The translations under genes were made by a program, and so were the position numbers. Positions 1-9,463 of a stretch of DNA of 64,000 nucleotides are shown one piece after another (the first letter of the stretch is position 1; each line of letters starts with the position of its first letter). Source of the stretch: Variovorax sp. (lineage in GTDB: Bacteria; Pseudomonadota; Gammaproteobacteria; Burkholderiales; Burkholderiaceae_C); the NCBI GenBank assembly GCA_017744935.1, contig JAGIAI010000005.1, forward strand, positions 1 through 64,000. Reading direction: 5' to 3'. The notes under the pieces are model-generated. The model saw nothing but the letters and a program-made list of their open reading frames with translations. It ran no database searches and had not been told where the DNA came from.

Positions 1-117
1 GGCTGGGAGCTGTTCCGCCTGATGCTCGACGTCGCCAGCGGCAGGAAGAAGACCTGGGCCGAGCAGTGGAAGCTGCACAACGCCCTGGTGCTGTTCAATC
101 CGGCGCCGGTGACCTGA
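1..117 (+). CDS. C-terminal end of a sugar-acid dehydratase-like protein (UxaA/GarD type), partial
   Basis: Only the last 38 codons are inside the window, in frame 1 and ending in TGA at 115-117. The tail contains a [12 protein letters not shown] stretch and ends in LFNPAPVT. This resembles the end of UxaA/GarD-family hydrolases that dehydrate altronate or galactarate, but the piece is too short for a firm call. It reads in the same direction as the NTF2-like gene 74 bp downstream; the gap holds a short GC-rich dyad (GAGCG...CGCTC) but no T-tract. Confidence 0.45.
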   Translation, partial: GWELFRLMLDVASGRKKTWAEQWKLHNALVLFNPAPVT

Positions 118-191
118 GCGCCTGAGCGAGAGCTCGCCGCTCTTCGGCGTTCCCATGGGCGGTACGATTCCTCTCCAGGAGACGCACAGAC

Positions 192-797
192 ATGAACGAC
201 ACGCTGAAGAACGAACTTGAAATCCGCCAGATGATCGAGCGCTGGGCCGTCTGGCGCGACGCGGGCGACTGGGATCGTTTCGCTACCGTCTGGCATCCGG
301 ACGGCGTGATGATGGCAACCTGGTTCCAGGGCCCCTTCACGGATTTCATTCGCGTGACCAAGGAAGGCTGGGCCAAGGGCGTGAGCATTCTTCACTTCCT
401 TGGCGGCTCGGCGATCGACATCGCGGGCGATCGCGCCATCGCGCAAACCAAGATGACGATCTCGCAACGCGGCGAAGTGGACGGCGTGTTGTGCGACGTC
501 GTGTGCACCGGACGCTTCTATGACTTCGTCGTACGGCACGAAGGCCCATGGAAGCTGCTGCATCGCCAGCCGATCTACGAGAAGGACCGCATCGACCCGG
601 TGGACCCGTCGGCCACCGTGGTGCTCGACCAGGCCGCACTTGCCAGGATGCCCGAGGGCTATCGCCACCTTGCCTTGATCCAGACGCGCATCGGCTACAC
701 GGTCAAGATGGACATGCCCATGCTCAAGGGTGACGCGGTTCAGGACCTCTACCGCCGCGGAGCCGCCTGGCTCGCCGGGGGCGCATTGGAGCGCTGA
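192..797 (+). CDS. SnoaL/NTF2-like domain protein
   Basis: This 201-residue protein begins with an EIRQMIERWAVWRDAGDWDRF segment and continues with WHPDG, the pattern of SnoaL-like members of the NTF2 superfamily, which form a cone-shaped pocket. Members are often small dehydratases, isomerases or binding proteins in catabolic pathways; the substrate cannot be read from sequence. The ATG at 192 follows a CCAGGAGAC ribosome binding site. It is about 60 residues longer than a minimal NTF2 domain, the extra length being C-terminal. It ends 18 bp from the convergent amidohydrolase gene. Confidence 0.75.
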   Translation: MNDTLKNELEIRQMIERWAVWRDAGDWDRFATVWHPDGVMMATWFQGPFTDFIRVTKEGWAKGVSILHFLGGSAIDIAGDRAIAQTKMTISQRGEVDGVLCDVVCTGRFYDFVVRHEGPWKLLHRQPIYEKDRIDPVDPSATVVLDQAALARMPEGYRHLALIQTRIGYTVKMDMPMLKGDAVQDLYRRGAAWLAGGALER

Positions 798-815
798 ATC
801 CAGACCCTCGCGGGA

Positions 816-1661
816 TCACTCACGGCCGAATCCGAAGACACGCCGAGGCGTGTGGTACAGGATCGATGCGCGCGCATCCTCATCGGGGACGAGCTTCATG
901 AACAGCGCGAGCAAGGGCCCGTAGTCCAGACGGCGAACGGCCCGCAGATGCGGCCAGTCCGAGGCCCACAGACAGTGCTCCGGTCCGAAGTGCGCGAGAA
1001 GCGCCTGACTGAACGGCAGCACGTCGTCGAAGGGGAACGCCTCGAGCGAGAACTTGTCGTATCCCGAGAGCTTGACATAAGCGCGCGATGTTTCCGCGAG
1101 CCCGAGCAGCGCCCGGAAGCCCGCGCCACCGATACCGGCCCGCACATCGGGACGGCCGTGGTGATCCACCAGGATGCGCGCGCCGCAACCCCGCAGCCTT
1201 GCGCCGAGCCCGGCCATCTGGTCGTCGCGCACCTGCACCTGAACGAACATGTCGAGCTGCGCCAGCCGATCCCATAGCGCGTCGTACGGATCGTAGAAGG
1301 CCTCGCCGAGCAATGCGAAGTTGTGCGCGACGCCGACAATTCCTTGCGCCCGAAGGTCCTGCAACTGCGACACCGACGCATCGGGCGACACGATCGCGAC
1401 GCCCTTGAAGCGGCCCGCACCATGACGGATCGCATCGAGCATGCAACTGTTGTCGGCGTTGTAGCCCGAGTTGGGTTGCACGAGCAGCGCGTGTCGAACG
1501 CCATGCGCGGCCAGGACCTCTTCGAAGTACCGCGCGGTGCCCGTCTCTCCCCCCGACGGATGGTAGGCCGCGTCGGCCGAATAGGGAAAGCGGTCGGGAT
1601 CGAAGACGTGACAGTGACAGTCGATCCTGGGCTGTCCGAAGATGTCTGCTTGCGTGCTCAT
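816..1661 (-). CDS. Amidohydrolase 2 family metal-dependent hydrolase (281 aa)
   Basis: The protein has the TIM-barrel amidohydrolase 2 pattern: an HxH metal motif (H16, H18 in DCHCHVFD), a VDHHGRPD segment in the middle and the late Asp motif LWASDWPH. Relatives hydrolyse lactones or decarboxylate aromatic or dicarboxylic acids, for example 2-pyrone-4,6-dicarboxylate lactonase. The exact substrate is unknown. The start is the ATG at 1659-1661, which overlaps the TGA of the upstream LysR gene by four bases, so the two are probably translationally coupled. The open frame continues far upstream inside the LysR gene, but that part is a shadow. Confidence 0.85.
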   Translation of the reverse strand: MSTQADIFGQPRIDCHCHVFDPDRFPYSADAAYHPSGGETGTARYFEEVLAAHGVRHALLVQPNSGYNADNSCMLDAIRHGAGRFKGVAIVSPDASVSQLQDLRAQGIVGVAHNFALLGEAFYDPYDALWDRLAQLDMFVQVQVRDDQMAGLGARLRGCGARILVDHHGRPDVRAGIGGAGFRALLGLAETSRAYVKLSGYDKFSLEAFPFDDVLPFSQALLAHFGPEHCLWASDWPHLRAVRRLDYGPLLALFMKLVPDEDARASILYHTPRRVFGFGRE

Positions 1662-2626
1662 CGGCGCAACGATACAGACTTCGTCGCAGCGCGCGCAGGC
1701 GCAGCACGGCCGAGCTTGCGGCGCCCCTGCGCACCGATTGCGTCGACCATCTGGCGAACGAAATCCCGCACCAGCGGCGGCAGGGTCCGGCCTTCCAGCG
1801 ACAGCGCCTGCAGGCGCCTCTGCTGCAGCATCGGCTCGGTGAAAGGCCGCGCCACCACCGTGCCCGCTTCGATCAGGCTCGAAACGGTGAGCTGGCCCGA
1901 CAGCATGATGTCGTGCTCGCGCAGCAGCGGCAGCATCACGGCGGAGAAGTTGCTCACGAAGAGCGGGCGGTATTGCAGCCCCTGCGCGCTGCACGCGAGG
2001 TCGAGCAACTGCCGCGCCGTCACGCCCGGGCTGCCCACCAGCAGCGGAAAGCGCACCGCCCGCGCCAGTTCCACCTGACGCCCACGCGCCAGCGGGTGCG
2101 TGGGCCGCATCACGGCCAGCACGGGTGCGGACGCGGTGTGCTCCACGCGCAGGCCGGCTTCCGGCGCCACGACGTACTTCAGGCCGATGTCCGATTCGCC
2201 GCGCAGCAGCCGCTGGCTTACTTCCTCGGGCGCGCCGACGTGCAGTTCGATGCCCGCTGCGGGATGCGCCTGCTGGAAGTCGCGCATCAAGGCCTGCATG
2301 AAGCCGCTCGCGAAGCCTTCGGTGCAGCACATCCGCACACGGCCCGCTGCCTGGCCGCCCAGGCTGCGCACTTCGTCGAGCACATGGTCCGCGTCGAGCA
2401 GCGTATTGCGCAGATGCCCAGCCAGCCGCTGTCCGGCAGCCGTGAGCACCATGCCCTGGCGGTTGCGCTCGAAGAGCGGCGTGCCGAGGCCGTCTTCCAG
2501 CTTCGCGATCTGGCGGCTGACGGCCGAGGCGGCCACGAACAGGCGCGCGGCCGCCTGGTTGACGGAGCCGGCCTGCGCCACTTCCATGAAGTAGCGCATC
2601 GGGATGCTGAGCAACGAGGGATGCAT
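1658..2626 (-). CDS. LysR-family transcriptional regulator
   Basis: This 322-residue protein has an N-terminal winged helix-turn-helix (ARLFVAASAVSRQIAKLE) followed by the effector-binding domain typical of LysR regulators (GRVRMCCTEGF onward). The frame is open to 2737, but the start at 2626 gives the usual LysR N-terminus (MHPSLLSIPMRYF). It is transcribed away from the M20 peptidase and Bug receptor genes, 94 bp apart, and shares an operon with the amidohydrolase. The simplest inference is that it controls both units. Ligand unknown. Confidence 0.85.
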   Translation of the reverse strand: MHPSLLSIPMRYFMEVAQAGSVNQAAARLFVAASAVSRQIAKLEDGLGTPLFERNRQGMVLTAAGQRLAGHLRNTLLDADHVLDEVRSLGGQAAGRVRMCCTEGFASGFMQALMRDFQQAHPAAGIELHVGAPEEVSQRLLRGESDIGLKYVVAPEAGLRVEHTASAPVLAVMRPTHPLARGRQVELARAVRFPLLVGSPGVTARQLLDLACSAQGLQYRPLFVSNFSAVMLPLLREHDIMLSGQLTVSSLIEAGTVVARPFTEPMLQQRRLQALSLEGRTLPPLVRDFVRQMVDAIGAQGRRKLGRAAPARAATKSVSLRR

Positions 2627-2720
2627 GGGGTCCTGGTGTTGCCTTTGAGGCAACGGCAGTATGCCAAATCGATAGCGCCGGCAATGCCGATCCGGCCTTC
2701 TACTTGCGTGATTCCCCGCG

Positions 2721-4148
2721 ATGGAAAAACTCCACATGGACCGACACGATGCCCTTGCCCTGGCCGGCGCCTATTTCGACGGCGGCCGCTTCTTCGACGA
2801 TCTCTCCCGCCGCGTGGCGCTGCGCACCGAGAGCGACACCGGCAGCGTCTCGCCCGCACTGGCGGACTACCTGAAGGACGAACTGGTGCCGCGCCTCGCG
2901 CCGCTCGGCTTCGAATGCGAGATCGTCGCCAACCCCGTTGCCGGCGGCGGGCCCTTCCTGATCGCCCACCGGGTGGAAGGCCCGCGCCTGCCCACCGTGC
3001 TGAGCTACGGCCATGGCGACGTGGTGAGCGGCCAGGACGCGCTCTGGCGCGACGGTCTTTCGCCGTGGCAACTGGTGGCGCGGGGCGAGCGCTGGTACGG
3101 CCGCGGCACCGCGGACAACAAGGGCCAGCACACGATCGCACTCGGCGCGCTCGAAGCGACGCTCAAGGCCCGTGACGGGCGCCTTGGCTACAACGTCACC
3201 TGGCTGATCGAGACGGGCGAAGAAGCCGCTTCGCCCGGCCTCGAAGCGGTCTGTGCGCTGCGCCGGCACGATCTCGCGGCGGACCTCTTCATCGCGAGCG
3301 ACGGACCGCGCGTACGCGCCTCGCGTCCCACACTTTTTCTCGGCTCGCGCGGCGCGGTCAACTTCACGCTGCGGCTCAAGGCGCGCGAGCGCGGCTATCA
3401 CTCCGGCAACTGGGGAGGCGTGCTCAGCAATCCGGCCACCGTGCTGGCGCATGCGATTGCCACGCTGGTGGATGCGCGCGGGCGCATCCTCGTCGATGCA
3501 TTGCGCCCACCGCCGATGAGCGATGCCCTGCGCCGTGCGGTCGCGACCCTGGAGATCGGGGGCGACGCCGATGATCCCGAACTCAGCGCCGACTGGGGTG
3601 AACCGGGCCTCACGCCGGCCGAGCGGCTCGTGGGCTGGAACACGCTCGAGGTGCTGGCCCTGGGCGCCGGCGCGCCGCAACGCCCGGTCAACGCGATCCC
3701 GTCCGAGGCCGTGGCGCATTGCCAGTTGCGCTTCGTGGTGGGAACGCCCTGGCAGGACCTCGAACGCATCGTGCGCGACCATCTGGCGGCGCACGGCTTC
3801 GGGCAGGTCGAAGTGGAGGTCACGCTCAGCGGCGCGGCCACGCGGCTCGATCTGAGCAACCCGTGGGTCGACTGGGCGCTCCGTTCCATCGAGACGAGCA
3901 GCGGGCAGCCTGTCGATCTGCTGCCCAATCTCGCCGGCTCGCTGCCCAACGACATCTTCGCGCGCGTGCTCGGCCTGCCGACGCTGTGGGTGCCGCATTC
4001 GTATCCCGCGTGCGCGCAACACGCACCGCACGAGCACCTGCTCGCGCCAGTGGCCCGCGAAGGGCTCCAGATGATGGCCGGCCTCTACTGGGACCTCGGA
4101 GAGGCGGATGCGCCCTGGCGAGAGGGCGCGCTGGCAGCCTGCGCCTGA
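2721..4148 (+). CDS. M20 family metallopeptidase
   Basis: The 475-residue product shows the M20 di-zinc hydrolase pattern: HGD at residues 98-100, GRGTADNKGQ with bridging Asp near 132, and the catalytic ETGEEAASPG pair E167/E168. Length and motifs fit the ArgE/DapE/CPG2/dipeptidase branch, which cleaves an amide or peptide bond next to a free carboxylate. There is no signal peptide, so it is cytoplasmic. An alternative ATG lies at 2736. Its neighbour, a periplasmic Bug receptor 51 bp downstream, suggests that it processes an imported N-acyl amino acid or dipeptide; this is inference. Confidence 0.85.
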   Translation: MEKLHMDRHDALALAGAYFDGGRFFDDLSRRVALRTESDTGSVSPALADYLKDELVPRLAPLGFECEIVANPVAGGGPFLIAHRVEGPRLPTVLSYGHGDVVSGQDALWRDGLSPWQLVARGERWYGRGTADNKGQHTIALGALEATLKARDGRLGYNVTWLIETGEEAASPGLEAVCALRRHDLAADLFIASDGPRVRASRPTLFLGSRGAVNFTLRLKARERGYHSGNWGGVLSNPATVLAHAIATLVDARGRILVDALRPPPMSDALRRAVATLEIGGDADDPELSADWGEPGLTPAERLVGWNTLEVLALGAGAPQRPVNAIPSEAVAHCQLRFVVGTPWQDLERIVRDHLAAHGFGQVEVEVTLSGAATRLDLSNPWVDWALRSIETSSGQPVDLLPNLAGSLPNDIFARVLGLPTLWVPHSYPACAQHAPHEHLLAPVAREGLQMMAGLYWDLGEADAPWREGALAACA

Positions 4149-4199
4149 GGCTGCATCCACACCCAACCCACCACTCACAGCTACAGAAAGTCCTTCCCG

Positions 4200-5180
4200 A
4201 TGATGAACAAGCGGCATTTCCTTCAGTCGCTCGCGCTCGCCGCCACCGTGCTCAGCCCTGCCATCAGCCTTGCACAAGAGGCCTGGCCCGCGAAACCGAT
4301 CCGGCTGATCGTGCCTTTTCCGCCTGGCGGGGGCACCGACCTCGTGGCGCGCGCACTCGGGCAGAAGCTGAGCGAGCGGCTCAAGCAGCCGGTGGTGATC
4401 GACAACCGTCCCGGCGCCTCGACCATCATCGGCACCGATGCGGTCGCCAAGTCGGCGCCTGACGGCTACACGCTCCTGTTGTCGGGTTCCACGAGCTTTA
4501 CCGTCAACCCTGCCCTGCGAGCGAAGCTGCCCTACGAGCCGATGCGCGATCTGGCACCCATCGCCATCGTCGCGCGCACGCCGCTGGTGCTGGTGGTGGC
4601 GCAGAACGCGCCCTGGAAGACGGTGGACCAACTCGTCGCCGCCGCCAAGGCAAAGCCGCAGGGCATCCGCTACGCGACCTTCGGCACCGGTTCCGGGCCG
4701 CACCTCGCGGGCGAGTTGTTCGCGCTCGCGGCCGACATCAAGCTCCAGGACATTCCGTACAAGGGAAGCGCGCAGAGCACGCTCGCGGCGATCAGCGGCG
4801 AGATCGATATCGACATCGACACCGTCGCCACCGTGGCGCCCCACGTCAAGGCCGGCAAGCTGCGCGCACTGGGCATCGTGGGCGCGAGCCGCTCCAGCCT
4901 GCTGCCCGACGTGAAGACGCTGGCCGAACAGAAGCTGCCCGATGCCACCTTCGATGCCTGGTACGGCTTCGCCGCGCCCGCGAAGACACCCGCCCCGGTG
5001 GTGGAAAGACTGTCGCGCGAACTCACCGCGGTGATGGCCGACCCTGCACTGCAGGCGCAACTGAAGGCACAGGGCATGGAGCCCGTCGCCATCGGCGCCG
5101 CCGCGTTCCGCACGCAGATGGAGAGCGAGATCGCGCGCTACCGTGCGCTCGCGCACCGCGCCGGAATCGCGATGGAATAG
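4200..5180 (+). CDS. Bug/TctC-family tripartite tricarboxylate transporter receptor
   Basis: A signal peptide (MMNKRHFLQSLALAATVLS, cleavage near SLAQEA) is followed by WPAKPIRLIVPFPPGGGTD, the hallmark of Bug receptors. Later conserved segments include VVIDNRPGA and PDGYTLLL. Such proteins bind carboxylated solutes in the periplasm and deliver them to TctAB-type membrane components, or act as orphan sensors. No membrane component is encoded nearby, so this is an orphan receptor. It lies just behind the M20 peptidase in the same direction. Two consecutive ATG codons exist at 4200 and 4203. Confidence 0.9.
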   Translation: MMNKRHFLQSLALAATVLSPAISLAQEAWPAKPIRLIVPFPPGGGTDLVARALGQKLSERLKQPVVIDNRPGASTIIGTDAVAKSAPDGYTLLLSGSTSFTVNPALRAKLPYEPMRDLAPIAIVARTPLVLVVAQNAPWKTVDQLVAAAKAKPQGIRYATFGTGSGPHLAGELFALAADIKLQDIPYKGSAQSTLAAISGEIDIDIDTVATVAPHVKAGKLRALGIVGASRSSLLPDVKTLAEQKLPDATFDAWYGFAAPAKTPAPVVERLSRELTAVMADPALQAQLKAQGMEPVAIGAAAFRTQMESEIARYRALAHRAGIAME

Positions 5181-5192
5181 CCAGAGCCGTCG

Positions 5193-5657
5193 TCAGGCAG
5201 GCTTTGACGTTGTGGTGCCCACGGCGCCGGGCTTGCGCAGCATCTTGTCGACATCGGCCGCATGCAGTTCCTCGGTATGGATCATCTGCCGGGCGAACTC
5301 TTCCAGCGCGACCGACTTGCCTTCCACGAGCGACAGCAGTTCGCGGTAGAGCGCGAGCGCGCGAAGCTCGGTCTCGAGCGATTCGCGCAGCATGGCGGCG
5401 ATGTCGGTCTGGTGCGAGTCGAGCAGCGGCCCGATCGCAAGCGAGGGATAGTCGCCCAGCGTGGTGATCCATTCGCCCACCTGCTGCGCGTGCAGCAGCG
5501 ATTCGCTGGCCTGATCGCGCAGCCACGAAACGATGGGGATGCGACCGAAGCCGAACACCAGGAACGAATAGTGCGTGTAGCGCACCACGCCGGCCAGCTC
5601 AGCCTCAAGCAACCGGTTGAGCACGGAGACGACCTTCGCTTGATCGAGCTGTTCCAT
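5193..5657 (-). CDS. Bacterioferritin-like ferritin-family protein
   Basis: The 154-residue four-helix protein has the ferritin signatures EAELAGVVRYTHY (helix A Glu), ESLLHAQQ (helix B) and EEFARQMIHTEELHA (helix D Glu and His), which hold a di-iron centre. It is inferred to store or detoxify iron. The methionine that binds haem at subunit interfaces in classical bacterioferritin is not visible in the helix B segment, where Leu is present, so it may be haem-free. The start at 5657 was preferred over an in-frame ATG at 5735 because family homology begins there. It is divergent from yihY. Confidence 0.85.
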   Translation of the reverse strand: MEQLDQAKVVSVLNRLLEAELAGVVRYTHYSFLVFGFGRIPIVSWLRDQASESLLHAQQVGEWITTLGDYPSLAIGPLLDSHQTDIAAMLRESLETELRALALYRELLSLVEGKSVALEEFARQMIHTEELHAADVDKMLRKPGAVGTTTSKPA

Positions 5658-5748
5658 GTCAGGGCTCCCGAACGGGGGGAGCGAATTATGCGCCGGGCCG
5701 CGACAATCGCGGGTCCCGCTTTTTCGACTATTCATCTTTCAGCGATCC

Positions 5749-6588
5749 ATGTTCACCCTCACCCGCCTGACGATCCAGCGCGCCAGGAAGGAGCGCCTGC
5801 CCCAGGTCGCCGGGAGCCTGACGTTCACGACGCTGCTCTCCAGCGTGCCGCTGCTGGCGGCGAGCCTCGCGCTGCTCACGCACTTCCCCGTCTTCAGGCA
5901 GCTCAAGGAGGCTCTCCAGCAATTGCTGCTTGTCAAGCTGCTTCCTGCCGATATCGCGCGGACCGTGCTCCGCTACCTCAACCATTTCGCGGCCAACGCG
6001 AGCGGACTGACCTGGATCGGGTCGATCTTCCTGCTCGTCACCGCGGTGGCGATGTTGCTGACGGTGGAGAACGCGCTGAACCAGATGTGGCAGGTGCGCA
6101 AGAACCGGCCGTTCCTGCGGCGTGTCGGCCTGTACCTGCTCATGATTGCGGTGGGGCCGCCCGTCATCGGCCTGAGTCTGTGGGCGACGTCGTATCTGCT
6201 GGGCGCATCGACCGGGCTGATCGGCACGCTGCCGCGCGCGCTCGCATTCCTGCTCGACCTCGGCCCGTTCCTGCTCGGGTTCGTTGCGCTCACGAGCCTG
6301 TTCTATCTGGTGCCGAACACCCAGGTGCGTCTGCGTGATGCCGTCGCGGGGGGCCTGGTCGCCAGCGCCGCATTCGAGCTCGGCAAGCGCGGCTTCACCG
6401 CGTACCTCGTCAAGGTGCCGACCTACAAGGCGCTCTACGGAGCCTTCGCCACGCTTCCTCTTCTTCTGCTGTGGGTCTACTTCTCGTGGCTGGTCACGCT
6501 CGTCGCGGCCATGATGACCGCCAACCTGGCACTCTCCCGGCGGCCCACCGGCGCACAAAGACGGACCGCAGGACGCGCGGCGGGCTGA
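5749..6588 (+). CDS. yihY: YihY family inner membrane protein
   Basis: The 279-residue protein has about six hydrophobic segments and the YihY/BrkB pattern: RLPQVAGSLTFTTLLSSVPLLA near the N-terminus, TVENALNQMWQVR in the middle and YLVPNTQVRLRDAVAGG later. It sits in the inner membrane. Members were once called ribonuclease BN by mistake, and no reaction is established. The start at 5749 begins the family homology; the frame opens earlier, at 5656. It ends six bases before the convergent antiporter gene. Confidence 0.85.
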   Translation: MFTLTRLTIQRARKERLPQVAGSLTFTTLLSSVPLLAASLALLTHFPVFRQLKEALQQLLLVKLLPADIARTVLRYLNHFAANASGLTWIGSIFLLVTAVAMLLTVENALNQMWQVRKNRPFLRRVGLYLLMIAVGPPVIGLSLWATSYLLGASTGLIGTLPRALAFLLDLGPFLLGFVALTSLFYLVPNTQVRLRDAVAGGLVASAAFELGKRGFTAYLVKVPTYKALYGAFATLPLLLLWVYFSWLVTLVAAMMTANLALSRRPTGAQRRTAGRAAG

Positions 6589-6594
6589 GCCGCC

Positions 6595-7848
6595 TTATCG
6601 GAATCGAACGGAGGGCGCCGCAAGGCGCTCCCGCGTGACCCAGTTGAACAGCGGCGTCGCCATCAGCGTGCTCAGGATCGCCATCAGCACGAGGATGGCG
6701 AACAGCCCCGGCTCGATCACGCCCGCCTGCAATCCGATGTTGATGATGATCAGCTCCATCAATCCACGTGCGTTCATCAGTGCGCCGATGGCCATCGCGT
6801 CGCGATTGTTCTCGCCCGTCAGACGGGCGGCGCCCCAGCAGGCGATGCCCTTGCCCGCGAACGAAGCGAAAAGGATGGCGACGGCGGCCAGCATCAGCGC
6901 GGGCTGCATCACCATGTCGAGGCGCGTGTTCAGCCCCGAATAGGTGAAGAACATCGGCAGGAAGAACAGGACGACGAAGGGCTGCAGCTGCTCGCGCAGC
7001 TTCTGCGTCAGCACCCCCTTGGGCAGCGACGCGCCGAGAAGGAAGCCGCCGAAGACCGCATGGATGCCGATGGCGTCCATCGCCCACGCCCCCAGGCAGA
7101 ACAGAATGAGCACCGCCCCCAGCACACTGGAAGGAAGCGGCTTGTCCGCAGCAAGGTTGCGCCCCAGGCGACGCAGCCAGCGCGAGCCGACCAACACCAT
7201 GAAGAGCGCGTAGCCCACGCCGCCGGCAATGGCGAACCATGCGCCGCCCCAGGCACCGCTGAAGCTCGCCAGGACGATCGCAAGGATGCACCACGCGGCC
7301 GCGTCATCGAAGGCGCCCGCAGTCAACGCAAGCGTGCCGAGCGAAGTACCGGAGAGTCCACGCTCGTGGATGATCCGCGCGAGCATCGGAAACGCGGTGA
7401 TCGCAATGGCCGCACCGAGGAAAAGCGTGGCCTCGAAAAGCCGCGCCTTCTCGGCGAAAAGACCGGGCACCGTATGCAGCCACGGCGTGAGCGCGAAGGC
7501 GAGCGCGAAGGGCACGAGGATGCCCGCCATCGAAACTGAAACAGCGCTGCGCGCGCGCTCGCGGAAATGGTCGGCGCGGAATTCGGTGCCGACCAGGAAC
7601 ATGTACATCCCGACGCCGAGCTGCCCAGCCACATAGAGCATGCCCAACGTGGGCTTGGGAAAGAGCGCCTGCTGCAGTTGCGGGAAGAGCAGGCCGAACA
7701 GCGACGGACCGAGCATCACGCCCGCAATCATCTCGCCCACCACCTGGGGCTGGCCCAGCCTCTGGGCCAGTCGCCCGACGATGCGACATGCGAACAGGAT
7801 GGCCGCGGCCTGCAGGAAGAAGTAGACGGAGAGCTGCGATGTGGTCAT
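6595..7848 (-). CDS. Monovalent cation:proton antiporter, CPA2/KefB type
   Basis: The 417-residue protein is a 12-13-helix membrane transporter of the Na/H exchanger family. It carries VVGEMIAGVMLGPSLFG in helix 2-3 and GAFDDAAAW, the Asp-Asp site used for ion and proton exchange in CPA2 members. It lacks the C-terminal TrkA-N domain found in KefB/KefC, so it is the short form. It probably exchanges Na+ or K+ for protons across the inner membrane. The start at 7848 (MTTSQLSVYF) fits the family; the upstream open frame is not needed. Confidence 0.85.
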   Translation of the reverse strand: MTTSQLSVYFFLQAAAILFACRIVGRLAQRLGQPQVVGEMIAGVMLGPSLFGLLFPQLQQALFPKPTLGMLYVAGQLGVGMYMFLVGTEFRADHFRERARSAVSVSMAGILVPFALAFALTPWLHTVPGLFAEKARLFEATLFLGAAIAITAFPMLARIIHERGLSGTSLGTLALTAGAFDDAAAWCILAIVLASFSGAWGGAWFAIAGGVGYALFMVLVGSRWLRRLGRNLAADKPLPSSVLGAVLILFCLGAWAMDAIGIHAVFGGFLLGASLPKGVLTQKLREQLQPFVVLFFLPMFFTYSGLNTRLDMVMQPALMLAAVAILFASFAGKGIACWGAARLTGENNRDAMAIGALMNARGLMELIIINIGLQAGVIEPGLFAILVLMAILSTLMATPLFNWVTRERLAAPSVRFR

Positions 7849-7876
7849 CAGGCGCGGTTCGGAATCGAGCCCGACA

Positions 7877-9280
7877 TTATGGGCCGCGCCCGAGGCCTGC
7901 ACGACGGCGTGAAGCCGAGGTCGGCAGCAACGCCAGGGACCATGCTGGGGATCGAGTGCGTATGGACGTGCGGCGCCCTTCGCGGCCTGCCGCACGGCTT
8001 CCGGCCACCAGGACGAACATGGCCGCCGCCACGACGACGCCCAGGCTCATGCCCAGGTCACGGAAGACAAAGCCGACGTGGACGATGCTGTGATTCCTGA
8101 GCACCTCCAGCCACAGGACCGGGACCAGGGCGGGCGTGGCGACGAGCAGGAAGTCACGGACTCGCTCCGACGAAAGGTGCCCCCTGACCGCTGCGGTCGC
8201 GAGGATGGCCGCAGCGGCCACGAGAGAAACGAAAAGAAGCGTCCAGCTGAGCACCTCGATGTTCGCGAGTGTGGCCGCACCGAAATGCAGTGAAACCGCG
8301 CGCTGAGTTTCCGATTCGGGATTTCCGATCGTGCGTTTCACGATGTTCGCGAACACCTCGTCGAACACGGGTCGCGGACCCAGGACGATGGCGCTGAGGA
8401 TCCATTTGCCGGCCCACGTCGCCAGGTAGCCGGCGAACCAGGTGAGCCCGACGCTCGAAGAAGTCACGAGCACAGACCTCGCGGGCATCTCCGGACGATT
8501 CCAGCGCCTGGCGGCGATCACCAGGAACATTAGCAAGGCGGGCGTCAGCGGCGGGTTGACGAGGAAGTCGACGAATGCAAAGACGGCGCCCGAGAAAAGC
8601 GCGATCCACCTCAGCCCCTCGCTGTCGTCCGGCTTGAGCTTCATGTATACCGCGGCAGCCCAGGCGGTCGCGAAGCAGACCAGCAAGCCGACAACGTGCG
8701 CGGTCACCAAGGGCACGGCGAACAGATCGGCCGTCAGGAAGAGCGTGACAAGCAGGCTCGCCATGACCGGGAGAGGAAACAATCGAGCCGACGCGTGCAA
8801 CAGGCCGACACACAGCACCGTCACCATGACCAGATTCAGGTAGCGCAGGAGCTTCTGGGGCATTCCCAGCCTCACCATCGGCAGCAGGTACACGTCGTAG
8901 CCGTGCCAATAGCGCACATAGGAGGCGATCAGGACGGTGGCACGGTCATCGTCGAGATAGCTCGTCAGGGCGCCGCAGGGATCGGCCTTGCCGGATTCGG
9001 CTCCAGGGAAGTAGCGGTGCTCGAGAGCGCGCCTGACCGCCGAGGCGCCGTCTGGCGGGACGGCGCCTGCGCTCAACGCGATGCACTCGGTGAACATGTC
9101 GAGGTTGTGCCCGAAGGGGCCAGGGACCTGGTTGCCCGGGCCCAGCACTCCCGAAGCGACATCCATCCGAAGCCGCGCCTCGATCTTCGCCGCATCGAGC
9201 GATTGCACCGCGATCGTGAGGATCAGGAAAACTACATTCAGCGCGACCAGCCATGCGGCCGCCTTGATCACGAATCTCAT
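7877..9280 (-). CDS. Multi-pass membrane protein of unknown function
   Basis: I do not recognise the family. The 467-residue protein starts with a hydrophobic helix (AAAWLVALNVVFLILTIAV), then a hydrophilic, probably periplasmic segment of roughly 130 residues. About nine further hydrophobic segments follow, and the C-terminus is basic and Arg-rich. The start at 9280 follows GAGAACGAG as ribosome binding site and gives a clean N-terminal signal anchor. It is divergent from the small secreted protein gene at 9464 and tail-to-head with the antiporter gene. The layout resembles polytopic glycosyltransferases or polymerases, but no diagnostic motif is visible. Confidence 0.6.
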   Translation of the reverse strand: MRFVIKAAAWLVALNVVFLILTIAVQSLDAAKIEARLRMDVASGVLGPGNQVPGPFGHNLDMFTECIALSAGAVPPDGASAVRRALEHRYFPGAESGKADPCGALTSYLDDDRATVLIASYVRYWHGYDVYLLPMVRLGMPQKLLRYLNLVMVTVLCVGLLHASARLFPLPVMASLLVTLFLTADLFAVPLVTAHVVGLLVCFATAWAAAVYMKLKPDDSEGLRWIALFSGAVFAFVDFLVNPPLTPALLMFLVIAARRWNRPEMPARSVLVTSSSVGLTWFAGYLATWAGKWILSAIVLGPRPVFDEVFANIVKRTIGNPESETQRAVSLHFGAATLANIEVLSWTLLFVSLVAAAAILATAAVRGHLSSERVRDFLLVATPALVPVLWLEVLRNHSIVHVGFVFRDLGMSLGVVVAAAMFVLVAGSRAAGREGRRTSIRTRSPAWSLALLPTSASRRRAGLGRGP

Positions 9281-9463
9281 CTCGTTCTCCGGCAGGGGAT
9301 CGGTCGCTGCCGGGGAAATGAAGTTGCGACGCGTCAGGCGAAGGCCATGTGCGATGTCACTGACTGCGCTGTAGGAGCCGGCTTGCAAGTGGTGGCGTGT
9401 CGCGATCTGGAAGGTTGGAGCACACTCCATGTCAAGCGCCAAGCGCACTCTCCAGGGGAACCG

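Noticed and set aside
118..191. GAGCG...CGCTC dyad after the first partial gene as a terminator
   Set aside because: The stem is short and there is no T-tract; it may be chance in GC-rich DNA.
2700..5156. An 818-codon open frame on the minus strand opposite the M20 and Bug genes
   Set aside because: It is antisense to two clear protein families, and its translation is low-complexity and Arg/Gly/His-rich, as expected from GC-rich antisense frames.
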